Positions 1 through 8,244 of a stretch of 64,000 nucleotides of DNA are shown here, in pieces. Positions within the stretch are counted from its first letter, which is position 1. Each line of letters begins with the position of its first letter. Position numbers and translations under genes: made by a program. Origin of the DNA: Lysinibacillus louembei (GTDB lineage Bacteria > Bacillota > Bacilli > Bacillales_A > Planococcaceae); the NCBI RefSeq assembly GCF_033880585.1, contig NZ_CP137624.1, positions 3,879,501 through 3,943,500 on the forward strand, written 5' to 3'. The notes below the pieces were generated by a model, which was not told the origin of the DNA, ran no database searches, and saw nothing but the letters and a program-made list of their open reading frames with translations.

Positions 1-1537
1 GGCTACCTGGATGTGTAAAGCCTTCTGGTAATAGTTCCTTCGCTTCTTTTTGGAACCAAATATTTGAGCCGTGCTCACGGAACAATGCTGCAATATGTGC
101 AATCGTTTCTGGTGTAATAATCGGCTCACCATTTTCCGCATAGAAAATTGGAATCGGCACGCCCCATGCACGCTGACGGGAAATTACCCAATCTCCACGG
201 TCACGAATCATATTATATAAACGTGTTTCACCCCATGCTGGTGTGAATTCTGTTGCTTTGACAGCATCTAGTAATTCACTACGGAACATTTCAACAGATG
301 CAAACCATTGTGGCGTTGCACGATAAATAACAGGTTTTTTTGTACGCCAGTCATGTGGGTATGAGTGTGTGAAGAAGTTAAGCTTTTCTAATGCACCAAC
401 TTCCTTTAATTTTTCCGTAATCACTTTGTTCGCATCATCGTAGAAAAGACCTTCAAAGCCCGGTGCTTCGCTCGTATAACAGCCACGATTATCAACAGGT
501 GATAACACCTCTAAGCCATATAACTTCCCGACATTAAAGTCGTCTTCCCCGTGTCCTGGTGCAGTATGAACGCAGCCTGTACCAGCATCTGCTGTAACGT
601 GGTCGCCAAGCATCACAAGTGAATCACGGTCGTAGAATGGATGTGCTGCTACAACACGGTCTAATGCTTCACCTTGTAGCTCCTGCACAATTTCATAGCT
701 TTCCCATGCTAATTCTTGTGCGATTGTTTCAAGTAAATCTTTTGCGATAATAAATTTATTGTCAGCTACTGCGACAACAACGTATGTTAATTCTGGGTTT
801 ACTGTAATACCAAGGTTTGCTGGTAATGTCCAAGGCGTTGTTGTCCAAATAATAAATTTCGCATCTGCTGGCACAACACCTTTTGCATCTTTAATCGCAA
901 AGCTTACATAAATCGATGCAGATTTGACATCTTTATATTCGATTTCTGCTTCCGCTAATGCTGATTCAGATGATGGTGACCAATAAACTGGCTTTAAGCC
1001 TTTATAAATATAGCCTTTTTCCGCCATTTTACCGAACACTTCAATTTGACGTGCTTCAAATTCAGGCTTTAATGTGATATATGGATTTTCCCAATCGCCA
1101 CGCACACCTAAACGTTTAAATTGTTCACGTTGATTAGCGATTTGCTCATAGGCATATTCCTCACAAAGCTGGCGGAATTCTGCTACTGACATTTCTTTGC
1201 GCTTAACGCCTTTGTTTGTTAATGCTTGCTCAATCGGTAAGCCATGCGTATCCCAACCTGGCACGTATGGTGCATGATAGCCTGTCATTGAACGATGACG
1301 TACGATCATATCCTTTAACACTTTATTTAACGCATGACCAATATGGATGTCGCCGTTCGCATATGGAGGTCCATCATGCAGTACATAATGTGGGCGATCC
1401 TTCGTGCGCTCAGTAACAAGCTGATAAATATTTTGTTCATTCCATTTTTCTTGCATTTTCGGCTCATTTGCTGGCAAATTTCCACGCATTGGGAAATCTG
1501 TTTTCGGCATTAATAACGTGTCTTTATACTCTACCAT
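1..1537 (-). CDS. ileS: Isoleucyl-tRNA synthetase, 5' part (partial)
   Basis: Class I aminoacyl-tRNA synthetase that charges tRNA-Ile in the cytoplasm. About 512 N-terminal residues are present; the gene runs off the left edge, so the KMSKS loop and C-terminal tRNA-binding part are not seen. The start is the ATG at 1537, seven bases after an AAGGAGG ribosome binding site, and reads [17 protein letters not shown]. The class I signature follows early as [15 protein letters not shown] (HIGH motif), then [12 protein letters not shown], typical of IleS. It is preceded by a T-box leader and its own sigma-A promoter, and follows divIVA as in Bacillus subtilis. Identity is certain from motif and context. 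Confidence 0.97.
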   Translation of the reverse strand, partial: MVEYKDTLLMPKTDFPMRGNLPANEPKMQEKWNEQNIYQLVTERTKDRPHYVLHDGPPYANGDIHIGHALNKVLKDMIVRHRSMTGYHAPYVPGWDTHGLPIEQALTNKGVKRKEMSVAEFRQLCEEYAYEQIANQREQFKRLGVRGDWENPYITLKPEFEARQIEVFGKMAEKGYIYKGLKPVYWSPSSESALAEAEIEYKDVKSASIYVSFAIKDAKGVVPADAKFIIWTTTPWTLPANLGITVNPELTYVVVAVADNKFIIAKDLLETIAQELAWESYEIVQELQGEALDRVVAAHPFYDRDSLVMLGDHVTADAGTGCVHTAPGHGEDDFNVGKLYGLEVLSPVDNRGCYTSEAPGFEGLFYDDANKVITEKLKEVGALEKLNFFTHSYPHDWRTKKPVIYRATPQWFASVEMFRSELLDAVKATEFTPAWGETRLYNMIRDRGDWVISRQRAWGVPIPIFYAENGEPIITPETIAHIAALFREHGSNIWFQKEAKELLPEGFTHPGS

Positions 1538-1570
1538 TTGTTTAAAACCCTCCTTAGATAAATAAAAAAA

Positions 1571-1603
1571 AGCTTCTCATCCCTCAAAAAGGGACGAGAA
1601 GCT
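1571..1603 (-). terminator. T-box terminator hairpin of the ileS leader
   Basis: Thirteen-base arms (1571-1583 and 1591-1603, one G-U pair) enclose a 7-base loop. On the minus strand they are followed by TTTTTTTTATTTAT, the switch terminator of the T-box. Confidence 0.85.
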
Positions 1604-1819
1604 ATAACTCGTGGTACCACCCTAATTTACACAAAAGTTTGTGTCTCTTAGAACGCTGTAACGTTGCGTCAAACGAAATTACTTACTCATTTTTGTTTTC
1701 AGTAATTTAGCTTAGAAGTGATGTTCTGCTCTAATTGTTTCGTCTGAGCTCCCACTATCCCCAGATCGCTAGTCAGCAATTAAAACATACTGTCTTCCTT
1801 AAGTGCCATTGTGCATATA
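1571..1819 (-). promoter_or_regulatory. T-box riboswitch (tRNA-Ile sensing) upstream of ileS
   Basis: Read on the minus strand, the leader carries the T-box sequence AGGGTGGTACCACGAG (about 1608-1623), which pairs with the acceptor end of uncharged tRNA. A terminator follows (arms 1571-1583 and 1591-1603, then a run of U). The base of stem I can be drawn as CTTA-GAAG with CTTCTAAG, and just before the latter sits GAACATCA, giving ATC (1720-1722) as an isoleucine specifier codon. The mechanism is the established one: uncharged tRNA-Ile stabilises the antiterminator. The stem I fold was drawn by eye. Confidence 0.9.
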
Positions 1820-1825
1820 TAACTC

Positions 1826-1854
1826 AGTATATGAAAAACAGAAAAAAACGTCAA
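1826..1854 (-). promoter_or_regulatory. Sigma-A promoter of the ileS leader
   Basis: On the minus strand TTGACG (1854-1849), a 17-base spacer and TATACT (1831-1826) form a near-consensus vegetative promoter. Its start point would fall near 1819, just before the T-box leader. Confidence 0.75.
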
Positions 1855-1874
1855 GCGCTATAGCAACGCTCAAA

Positions 1875-2396
1875 TTATTTTTCGATGTCCTCTACAACCT
1901 TCACCTGCTCTTGAATATCTGTTAAATCAACATCGTATTCAAGTAAATGCTCCCAATCATCGGTATTCAGCAAATCAAGCTGTGCTTCTACAAGCATTTT
2001 GAAACGGTTGCGGAACACCTTTGATTGCTTTTTTAGTTCGTCAATTTCAATCGTAATTTTTCTTGCCTTTGTTAAAGCATCGTTCACGATACGGTCAGCA
2101 TTTTTTTCTGCTTCCTTGACGATTAGCTTCGCTTCCTTTTGTGAATTGCGACGAAGCTCTTCAGCAGCATCTTGTGCTACAACGATTGATTTTTGTAAAG
2201 TATTCTCTAATGTATTGAAATGACTAATTTGCTCTGACATCATTTTCACTTTTTCTTCAAGCTCTTTTTTATCGCGCAAAATAATTTCATAGTCTTTAAT
2301 AATTTGATTTAAAAATTCATTTACTTCATCTTCCACATAGCCGCGAAAGCCTCTCGTAAACTCCTTATTATGTATATCAAGCGGTGATAACGGCAT
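1875..2396 (-). CDS. divIVA: Cell division initiation protein DivIVA
   Basis: Coiled-coil membrane-curvature sensor that gathers at cell poles and septa and places division and sporulation proteins. The N-terminal lipid-binding domain is visible (MPLSPLDIHNKEFTRGFRG, then YVEDEVNEFL). Long heptad-like helices with KELEEKVKMM and EELRRNSQKEAK segments fill residues 30-140, followed by a short C-terminal tail. An upstream in-frame ATG at 2423 exists, but AAAGGAGTG lies correctly spaced only before the ATG at 2396, giving 173 residues. It sits between ylmH and ileS as in other Bacillales. Confidence 0.96.
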   Translation of the reverse strand: MPLSPLDIHNKEFTRGFRGYVEDEVNEFLNQIIKDYEIILRDKKELEEKVKMMSEQISHFNTLENTLQKSIVVAQDAAEELRRNSQKEAKLIVKEAEKNADRIVNDALTKARKITIEIDELKKQSKVFRNRFKMLVEAQLDLLNTDDWEHLLEYDVDLTDIQEQVKVVEDIEK

Positions 2397-2488
2397 TACA
2401 TGACACTCCTTTATCCATATCATCTTTTCATCTATTATAAAGCTTTTATGCCATTATGAACACGAAAATTCATAAAAAACAGCGATAT

Positions 2489-3277
2489 TTATGATTTTTG
2501 CTCTAAACGTCCTATTTGTAATCGGATTTTATCCTTTTTTGTTCGTCCTTCAGTCATCAGTATTTTGAAGCGTCCGAAGCCTCTGACAGATACGATATCG
2601 CCTTCCTGCAATTCAAAGCTTACATGCTCACGCTCTGTCCAATTGACCTTCACTCTTCCTGATGTTACTAAGCTTTGTGATTTTTGACGTGACATATTTA
2701 AGACAGTAGCAAGTACAACATCCAGCCTCATCGATGAAATAAGCACAAGCTGCTCTCCCCATTCTTCCTCTGTTTGAATTAAAGGAGCTTGTTCATCTAA
2801 TTCCTCGACATGAATCTTTACTTTGCCAATCGATGTTAAATTCGCCCTCACATAATCAGCTACTTCTGTCGCGACGGCAAACTGGGCTGTACTGTCTGCT
2901 ACGCGAATATCACCAAATTTACTGCGATCTATGCCGAGTGACAATAAAGCCCCAAGCACATCTGGATGCTTTAATTGGACAAATTTAGCCGGATAATTGA
3001 CACGAAATATCGTAATTTGGAAATCTTCTGCTACTGCCTCAAAATAGCTTGGCGCAATCATCATGCGCTCACGCTCAGCAGTATCAAACACGCCTGCTGA
3101 TTTCACTTGCAACTCATCCACTTGTCCAACAACTGACATCACAATAAAGCGTTGACGCGGATCTAAAAAATCCGTCAATTTTGGTGCATAGCGATCCTCT
3201 ACCTCTCGTTGCCAGCCAACAACTTGTTCAATAAAAGGCTGCTCATCTTTGCGAAAATGCTGAATTAAATGTTCCAT
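2489..3277 (-). CDS. ylmH: YlmH, S4-domain RNA-binding protein
   Basis: RNA-binding protein of the division-associated ylm cluster, 262 residues. The family has a variable N-terminal half and a C-terminal S4 domain, seen here around residues 180-255 (RLDVVLATVLNMSRQKSQSLVTSGRVKVNW, split here across two S4 helices, then EGDIVSVRGFGRF). YlmH homologues have been linked to ribosome quality control through binding of stalled 50S subunits; that role is family knowledge, not seen in the sequence. The start at 3277 has GGAGAG upstream. A small terminator-like hairpin separates it from ylmG. Confidence 0.92.
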   Translation of the reverse strand: MEHLIQHFRKDEQPFIEQVVGWQREVEDRYAPKLTDFLDPRQRFIVMSVVGQVDELQVKSAGVFDTAERERMMIAPSYFEAVAEDFQITIFRVNYPAKFVQLKHPDVLGALLSLGIDRSKFGDIRVADSTAQFAVATEVADYVRANLTSIGKVKIHVEELDEQAPLIQTEEEWGEQLVLISSMRLDVVLATVLNMSRQKSQSLVTSGRVKVNWTEREHVSFELQEGDIVSVRGFGRFKILMTEGRTKKDKIRLQIGRLEQKS

Positions 3278-3306
3278 CTTTTCTCTCCATTTGTCAGTAA
3301 ATATAA

Positions 3307-3332
3307 TAAAAGCCCCCTAAAAGGAGGCAAAT
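3307..3332 (-). terminator. Hairpin between ylmH and ylmG
   Basis: On the minus strand GCCTCC, a 5-base loop and GGGGGC (3328-3312) are followed by TTTTATTATAT. It lies directly after the ylmG stop and could attenuate transcription into ylmH and divIVA. Confidence 0.55.
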
Positions 3333-3334
3333 GT

Positions 3335-3598
3335 TTAAAATACGATATAGCTTGCGACAGTAATAACTCCTTGCTGAATAAAACGCAATGCAAACAATGC
3401 AACGATTGGGGAAATATCAATCATCCCTAGTGGTGGAATGAATTTTCTAAAAATCCCCAAATAAGGTTCTACTAATGTTGCTAAAAAACGACCTACTGCT
3501 GAATCCTGTGCTGCTGGTATCCAAGACATTAAAATATAACCAATAATCATAAATGTGTATATTGTAAAAACTTGGTTAATAATTTGAAAAATCATCAT
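3335..3598 (-). CDS. ylmG: YlmG/YggT family membrane protein
   Basis: Small integral membrane protein of 87 residues with two hydrophobic segments (about 5-28 and 60-85) either side of the family core SWIPAAQDSAVGRFLATLVEPYL and RFIPPLGMIDISPIVA (two separate stretches). YggT/YlmG proteins are encoded next to sepF in Gram-positives and in chloroplast lineages; the molecular role is not firmly known. The start pair ATGATG follows GAGG at a rather long distance. It lies 22 bases after sepF. Confidence 0.9.
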   Translation of the reverse strand: MMIFQIINQVFTIYTFMIIGYILMSWIPAAQDSAVGRFLATLVEPYLGIFRKFIPPLGMIDISPIVALFALRFIQQGVITVASYIVF

Positions 3599-3620
3599 AT
3601 AAATTATATCCTCACTAATT

Positions 3621-4118
3621 TTAAATATCTTCTAAATAGCTTGAAATCTCTCCTGAAACCTCAACATTATCCGGTGTACATAAGAAAATATCTACACCTA
3701 CTCGTTGAATATCGCCACCTAACGCATATACTGTACCGCTTAAAAAATCAATAATGCGTCTACCTTGATCAATATCGATACGTTGTAAATTGACAATCGT
3801 TGCACGCTTATTTTTCAAATGCTCTGCAATATCCTGTGCTTCTGCGTAGACACGTGGCTCAATCAATATCACCTTCGAGCCTTTTGATGACACTGCTGCC
3901 TGTAAGCTTACGACATTATTCACAGCATGCACTTGTGCGGGCTCTTCATGCACTTGAATTTTACGTTCTTTTTTCACGCGATTATTAACGACTGGTTTGG
4001 GCTGTTCTTGTTGCTTCGGCGGCTCATATGAAGTTTTGGGCGTTGATTGCTGCGCTACTTCCATTTCTTCTTCCTCGTCTAAATAAAAGAAATTTTTTAT
4101 TTTATTTTTCATGCTCAT
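3621..4118 (-). CDS. sepF: Cell division protein SepF
   Basis: FtsZ-binding septum protein that polymerises into rings and tethers FtsZ bundles to the membrane; 165 residues. The N-terminus MSMKNKIKNFFYLDEEEE is the amphipathic membrane anchor. A charged, proline- and glutamine-rich linker follows (to about residue 70), and then the globular DUF552 core (KVILIEPRVYAEAQDIAEHL, RATIVNLQRIDIDQGRRIIDFLSG). The stop lies 22 bases before ylmG, and the start 16 bases after the ylmE stop, so they are one transcript. Confidence 0.95.
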   Translation of the reverse strand: MSMKNKIKNFFYLDEEEEMEVAQQSTPKTSYEPPKQQEQPKPVVNNRVKKERKIQVHEEPAQVHAVNNVVSLQAAVSSKGSKVILIEPRVYAEAQDIAEHLKNKRATIVNLQRIDIDQGRRIIDFLSGTVYALGGDIQRVGVDIFLCTPDNVEVSGEISSYLEDI

Positions 4119-4134
4119 ATTTTATCCCTTCCTT

Positions 4135-4803
4135 CTAGCCAACAAGAGCTGTGCCGATTCTTACAAATGTCGCACCTTCCTCAACGGCAATTTCGTAATC
4201 GTTGGACATCCCCATTGAAAGTTCTGTACAAGGCGCATATGGTAGTTTTAATGCCACAACTTCCTGCTGTAATTTTTTCAAATTGCGAAATACTGACCGT
4301 ATCAGCTCTTTATTATCTGAATATGGAGCCATTGTCATTAAACCAACAACTTCAATTTTTGTCATATTTGCTAAGCTATGCAGAAAATCAATTGTTTCTT
4401 CAGCAGTTAACCCATGCTTTGATTCTTCGCCTGACACATTTACTTGCACAAAGCATTTCACAACATGCTGTGCTCGCTTTTCAATTTCCTCAGCTAGGCT
4501 TAAGCGGTCTAGTGAATGTAAATAATCAATTTCATTAATTACTTGCTTTACTTTACGCGTTTGCAATGAGCCGATGTAATGCCAATTAGCAAATTGCTGT
4601 ATCGCTTCTCTTTTCACTAATAATCCTTCTGGACGGTTTTCACCTAAATGTAACAAGCCTGCATCAATCGCTTCTGCTGTACGTGCTACATCTACTTCCT
4701 TTGTAACAGCAATAATCTGGACTGGCTGCCCGTAATTACTTCGTTCTTTCGCCTGGTCTATATTCACTTGAATTTGTGCTAAGTTTTCAATAATTTTTGC
4801 CAA
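4135..4803 (-). CDS. ylmE: YlmE/YggS family pyridoxal phosphate homeostasis protein
   Basis: PLP-binding TIM-barrel protein without known catalytic activity that controls the cellular PLP pool. The PLP lysine is K35 in IIAVTKEVD. Further family segments are HLGENRPEGL, WHYIGSLQTRKVK, VNVSGEESKHGL and STELSMGMSNDYEIAV-like (here CTELSMGMSNDYEIAV). Length (222) is normal. The start is a TTG at 4803 behind GGGAAAG; no ATG fits the conserved N-terminus. The laccase-like gene ylmD that precedes it in B. subtilis is absent. Confidence 0.92.
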   Translation of the reverse strand: MAKIIENLAQIQVNIDQAKERSNYGQPVQIIAVTKEVDVARTAEAIDAGLLHLGENRPEGLLVKREAIQQFANWHYIGSLQTRKVKQVINEIDYLHSLDRLSLAEEIEKRAQHVVKCFVQVNVSGEESKHGLTAEETIDFLHSLANMTKIEVVGLMTMAPYSDNKELIRSVFRNLKKLQQEVVALKLPYAPCTELSMGMSNDYEIAVEEGATFVRIGTALVG

Positions 4804-4846
4804 TGCTTTCCCAACTTTACATTCAAAATTTATTCACTTTAATTGT

Positions 4847-4875
4847 ATTATATATGAACAAATGCTCACGATAAA
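4847..4875 (-). promoter_or_regulatory. Candidate sigma-A promoter for ylmE-sepF-ylmG-ylmH
   Basis: On the minus strand TATAAT (4852-4847) has a weak TTTATC 17 bases upstream. It is the best match in the 200-base gap before ylmE. The gap holds no gene. Confidence 0.4.
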
Positions 4876-5006
4876 TCAAAAATTCTATGAGCTGTTGTTT
4901 ATTACTAACGTAGTATTAGTCTTTCAAGTATTTTTACTTTGTTTCATTGTAACAAGCCTACTATAATTTATCAATGAATAGCTTAAGTTATTATCATTCT
5001 TTCCCT

Positions 5007-5246
5007 CTATGCCAAAACACCTTTTACTAAAATAACATCCTTACCAATTGTCAAAATATCATTTATAGAAATTTTTCGTGTTACTTCTTCCCCCTGAAAA
5101 ATATGCAATATTTTTTTCGGCTCTGCTACAAGAAACCCTGTAATCATACCGCTCTTTTCGCAAATTTCAGCATCAACAATATAGCCGATAAAGCGGCCAC
5201 TTCCTGCCTCAATAATTTCCTTTTGCTGCGCCACTGAAAAACGCAT
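5007..5246 (-). CDS. ylmC: YlmC/YmxH family PRC-barrel protein
   Basis: Small PRC-barrel protein of about 80 residues, related to sporulation proteins YlmC/YmxH. The barrel strands show as GRFIGYIVDAEICEKSGMITGFLV (interrupted turn after DAEI) and ISINDILTIGKDVILVKG. Function is unknown. Two ATG codons (5249 and 5246) and a GTG (5255) share the frame; AGGAGTG best fits the ATG at 5246. A copy of the dispersed palindromic repeat lies directly upstream of its ribosome binding site, leaving almost no room between it and the sigG terminator. Confidence 0.82.
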   Translation of the reverse strand: MRFSVAQQKEIIEAGSGRFIGYIVDAEICEKSGMITGFLVAEPKKILHIFQGEEVTRKISINDILTIGKDVILVKGVLA

Positions 5247-5260
5247 CATATCCACTCCTC

Positions 5261-5296
5261 GAATTGTGTCTAAATTGTAGGTGTGCCTGGCACTCT
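5261..5296. repeat. Dispersed palindromic repeat, copy 1
   Basis: The 11-base palindrome GTGCCTGGCAC sits inside the shared 15-mer GTGTGCCTGGCACTC (5281-5295), preceded by two AATTGT blocks. It matches copies at 26374-26397 and 29695-29730 and lies just upstream of the ylmC ribosome binding site. Confidence 0.8.
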
Positions 5297-5305
5297 AAAA
5301 TAAAA

Positions 5306-5340
5306 AAATCCACTTACAACGAGTGCGTCTAAGTGGATTT
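5306..5340 (-). terminator. Terminator downstream of sigG
   Basis: Arms AAATCCACTTA (5340-5330 on the minus strand) and TAAGTGGATTT (5316-5306) are followed by TTTTATTTTA. About 150 bases lie between it and the sigG stop; a 70-codon open frame there shows no ribosome binding site or family resemblance. Confidence 0.75.
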
Positions 5341-5492
5341 TCATTATTATATCGTCTGAAAGTGGCACGTTAGACCGCTTTCTTCTTGAAATATTCACCA
5401 TTAAGAAAATGGTTACTTTTATGGACTTCAAAGTCTTTTTTTTTAATTTTAAAACAGATAAGTGCAAGTAGTGCACTAGCAACGCTCACCTA

Positions 5493-6266
5493 TTACTGCA
5501 AATAATCGGCCTGCATCATTTCGATTGCGCTTTTTTCTAAGCGTGAAATTTGTGCCTGTGAAATGCCCAATGATTTAGCAATCTCCGTCTGCGTTTCACC
5601 ATAGTAAAAGCGTTTCGCTACAATAAGCTGCTGTCTTTCATCTAATTTTTGCAGACTTTCCTTCACTGACACATAATCAACCCATTGATCCTCAGACACA
5701 TCGCCCTTTAGCTGATCCATTAAATACATCGCATCACCGCCATCGGAATAAATTGGCTCCTGCAATGAAACAGGATCTTGAATGGCATCGAGTGCAAATA
5801 GCACATCCTCTGGCTTCATTTCAATCGCCGCTGCTAATTGTTCAATCGTTGGCTCATATAAATTTTCCGTGATAAATCGCTCTTTTGCCTGCATCGCTTT
5901 GTAAGCAATGTCTCGCAATGAGCGTGATACACGCAGCGCATGATGGTCACGCAAATGTCTGCGAATCTCTCCGATAATCATCGGTACAGCATATGTCGAA
6001 AAACGTACATTATGCTTTAAATCAAAATGATCGATTGCTTTTAATAAACCGATACAGCCCACTTGGAATAAATCATCAGCCTGCTCACCACGATATGAAA
6101 AGCGTCCTACAATACTTAATACTAAACGTAAATTACAAATAACAAGCTCCTCACGTACAGCGATATTTCCCGCTTGTAATTGAACGAATAACTCACGCAT
6201 TTCCTCATGTTTTAACACTGGGAGCTTTGCTGTGTCTACACCACATAGCTCTACTTTTGTTCGCAT
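5493..6266 (-). CDS. sigG: Sporulation sigma factor SigG
   Basis: Late forespore-specific RNA polymerase sigma factor, 257 residues. The N-terminus MRTKVELCGVDTAKLPVL is the SigG hallmark. Region 2 is DDLFQVGCIGLLKAIDHFD with FSTYAVPMIIGEIRRHLRD, followed by RVSRSLRDIAYKA and ALDAIQDPVSLQEPIY. Region 4.2 is TQTEIAKSLGISQAQISRLEK. The start is the ATG at 6266, eight bases after GGAGGGG; a TTG directly before it is less likely. It follows sigE as in B. subtilis and has its own SigF/SigG-like promoter. Confidence 0.97.
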   Translation of the reverse strand: MRTKVELCGVDTAKLPVLKHEEMRELFVQLQAGNIAVREELVICNLRLVLSIVGRFSYRGEQADDLFQVGCIGLLKAIDHFDLKHNVRFSTYAVPMIIGEIRRHLRDHHALRVSRSLRDIAYKAMQAKERFITENLYEPTIEQLAAAIEMKPEDVLFALDAIQDPVSLQEPIYSDGGDAMYLMDQLKGDVSEDQWVDYVSVKESLQKLDERQQLIVAKRFYYGETQTEIAKSLGISQAQISRLEKSAIEMMQADYLQ

Positions 6267-6299
6267 CAACTATTCCCCTCCGAACGATTATCTTTCGTT

Positions 6300-6329
6300 C
6301 AGTTTGTCCCGGGATAAAGTAGGCTATGC
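6300..6329 (-). promoter_or_regulatory. SigF/SigG-type promoter of sigG
   Basis: On the minus strand GCATA (6329-6325), a 15-base spacer and GGACAAACT (6309-6301) fit the forespore consensus (G[C/T]ATA, then GGnnAnnnT). The start point would be about 25 bases before the sigG ribosome binding site. In B. subtilis sigG is read by SigF and SigG. Confidence 0.6.
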
Positions 6330-6357
6330 GTAAAAATGGACGGCAAATTCATCCAAG

Positions 6358-7065
6358 TTATGCAATTGGCGCATTTAAATATTCGCGCAATTCCAATATT
6401 ATTTTTTTCTCTAAGCGTGAAATGTATGATTGCGAAATTCCTAAATGATCAGCTACTTCCTTTTGTGTCATTTCTTCTTTACCATTTAAACCAAAACGAC
6501 ATTCCATAATGTATTTTTCTCGTGGGTTTAGGCAATTAATTGCACTAAACATATGTTGACGCTCGATTTTGCGCTCCACATCATTCGTTATAATATGCAC
6601 CTCTGTACCTAAAATATCCGATAGCAATAACTCATTGCCATCCGCATCAGAATTCAGTGGCTCATCAAATGATACTTCACCTTTCATACGGCTTGTTTTT
6701 CGTAAATGCATTAAAATTTCATTTTCAATACAGCGTGAAGCATATGTTGCGAGCTTTATATTTTTTTCTTTATTAAATGTTTCAATCGCTTTAATTAAGC
6801 CAATCGAACCAATACTAATTAAATCCTCAATCGGTGTACCTGTATTATCAAAGCGTCTTGCGATATAAACAACGAGACGCAAATTTCGTTCAATCAATGT
6901 ATCTCTTGCGGATAAATCCCCATTCATAAAGGCTTCAACGACAGTTAATTCTTCTTCTCTAGTCAATGGTACTGGCAATGAATCATGTCCTCCTATATAG
7001 TATGTTCCTTTGCGAAAGAACTTACTCCAAATATTTTGCAAATACGCTACTAGTTTTTGAATCAA
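6358..7065 (-). CDS. sigE: Sporulation sigma factor SigE (pro-SigE)
   Basis: Early mother-cell sigma factor made as an inactive membrane-bound precursor, 235 residues. The N-terminal amphipathic pro-sequence ([20 protein letters not shown]) leads into the conserved YYIGG around the SpoIIGA cleavage region and is about five residues shorter than in B. subtilis. Region 2 shows [30 protein letters not shown] and [16 protein letters not shown]. Region 4 shows [22 protein letters not shown]. The start is TTG at 7065 with AGGAGG seven bases upstream; the nearby ATG at 7069 is out of frame. It lies 13 bases after spoIIGA. Confidence 0.97.
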   Translation of the reverse strand: MIQKLVAYLQNIWSKFFRKGTYYIGGHDSLPVPLTREEELTVVEAFMNGDLSARDTLIERNLRLVVYIARRFDNTGTPIEDLISIGSIGLIKAIETFNKEKNIKLATYASRCIENEILMHLRKTSRMKGEVSFDEPLNSDADGNELLLSDILGTEVHIITNDVERKIERQHMFSAINCLNPREKYIMECRFGLNGKEEMTQKEVADHLGISQSYISRLEKKIILELREYLNAPIA

Positions 7066-7078
7066 TCATTCTCCTCCT

Positions 7079-7903
7079 TTATTGTTGACTGGAAAGCGCT
7101 AAAACATGAAGCATCATATCAGCTTGCTGCGGAAAATTGGCATCATTTTTCGTTAGTACGACATAATGTCCCGTCACCTTTTGTTCATTAATCGTCCATT
7201 CTGTTAAACGAAATGCAGGTACAATCGCCTTACTTTGCACAGTGGTCAATGGTATTAGACGAATAGATGTTAACCACTCACGTGGAAACATCGACAAATT
7301 ATAAGGTGATGCCGCATCCCATAAAGTGATTGCCTCATTGATAGCATCAGGTAGCTTATCCTTAATCATCTGATAGGAAATAAAATGTACAGGTTGTTGA
7401 CTAATAGGCTCTGTACACATATTTCCCGTATCGATAAAGCCCCGTAGCTCCAATTTTGTATCACCTAAATGCAATTTACATGTTACTACATAGCTTGCCT
7501 GTATTTTTTGTTGCCAAAAGTTGCGCCATTTTATTTCTGCCCCTTTTGAGCTAAAAATGGCAAGCAGGCTACAAAGTACAATATAAAAAAGCAATGAACG
7601 ACCTGCTAAAAAAGGTTGTACTGCTGTTAATAAGCCTCCTAGAAATATCGTTGCCACAACAAGTACTGCTGTTTGTTTCAGTAAAATACGATATTGGAAT
7701 GAAAAGGCTATGCCAGCTAATAAAAGGGCACTTATAACAGCAACCATAAATGATTGTGTGAAAATTGCACTAATTGCACCACTTATAAAAGCAGCAAATA
7801 AAGCTCGCCTTTTCGTCACATAGACATTAGTTATTTTGCTTATAAACAAGACGAGTAAATAATTAAATAGTGTATTTATTAATACAAGCCATTCGCCAAC
7901 CAT
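7079..7903 (-). CDS. spoIIGA: SpoIIGA, pro-SigE processing aspartic protease
   Basis: Membrane protease that cleaves pro-SigE in the mother cell after septation. Five hydrophobic segments fill residues 1-115. The cytoplasmic part contains the catalytic motif FIDTGN with Asp158, typical of a retropepsin-like dimeric aspartic protease, followed by TEPISQQPVHFI. At 274 residues it is some 35 shorter than the B. subtilis enzyme, mostly in loops and the C-terminus. The start ATG at 7903 follows AGGAGG. Its stop lies 13 bases before the sigE TTG, inside the sigE leader, so the two are translated together. Confidence 0.94.
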   Translation of the reverse strand: MVGEWLVLINTLFNYLLVLFISKITNVYVTKRRALFAAFISGAISAIFTQSFMVAVISALLLAGIAFSFQYRILLKQTAVLVVATIFLGGLLTAVQPFLAGRSLLFYIVLCSLLAIFSSKGAEIKWRNFWQQKIQASYVVTCKLHLGDTKLELRGFIDTGNMCTEPISQQPVHFISYQMIKDKLPDAINEAITLWDAASPYNLSMFPREWLTSIRLIPLTTVQSKAIVPAFRLTEWTINEQKVTGHYVVLTKNDANFPQQADMMLHVLALSSQQ

Positions 7904-8015
7904 GTATCGCTTCCTCCTAGTTAGAAGCTTACCATTAACACTATGTTAGAAATTGTCACTTCATTGTATTCATTTCATAAAAAATTTAGACAAGAAAACG
8001 CAAAAAAATTGGGAA

Positions 8016-8025
8016 ATTGACAAAA
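8016..8025 (-). promoter_or_regulatory. Possible Spo0A box upstream of spoIIGA
   Basis: TTTTGTCAAT on the minus strand resembles the Spo0A box (TTTGTCRAA type). A second TTGTCTAA lies about 30 bases nearer the gene, followed by TACAAT. spoIIG is Spo0A-activated in B. subtilis. The match is imperfect. Confidence 0.35.
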
Positions 8026-8193
8026 TAGGCAGGGAACGATAGAAAAAATGAGAGTAATACAGCACTCTTTCTGTAGCTATTCGTATTTTCTTTAGAAATA
8101 TTGACTAGTAAAAAAAGTAAAATAGAGAGGCCTTGTTGTGAGGTCATTATAGAAGTGAATCTCTTTATCGGCTATTTTCATGAGCAAAACAAA

Positions 8194-8238
8194 AATGAGG
8201 ATGTTAGGAAAAGCTTTTGCCTTTCCTAACATCCTCAT
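8194..8238 (-). terminator. Terminator downstream of ftsZ
   Basis: A 17-base perfect stem (8194-8210 with 8222-8238) ends in CATTTTTG on the minus strand, seven bases after the ftsZ stop. It closes the mra/dcw-ftsAZ unit. The remaining gap to spoIIGA (7904-8193) is AT-rich and without genes. Confidence 0.9.
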
Positions 8239-8244
8239 CATTTG

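Noticed and set aside
5270-5482. 70-codon minus-strand frame after sigG
   Set aside because: It spans the sigG terminator and repeat copy 1, has no ribosome binding site and resembles nothing.
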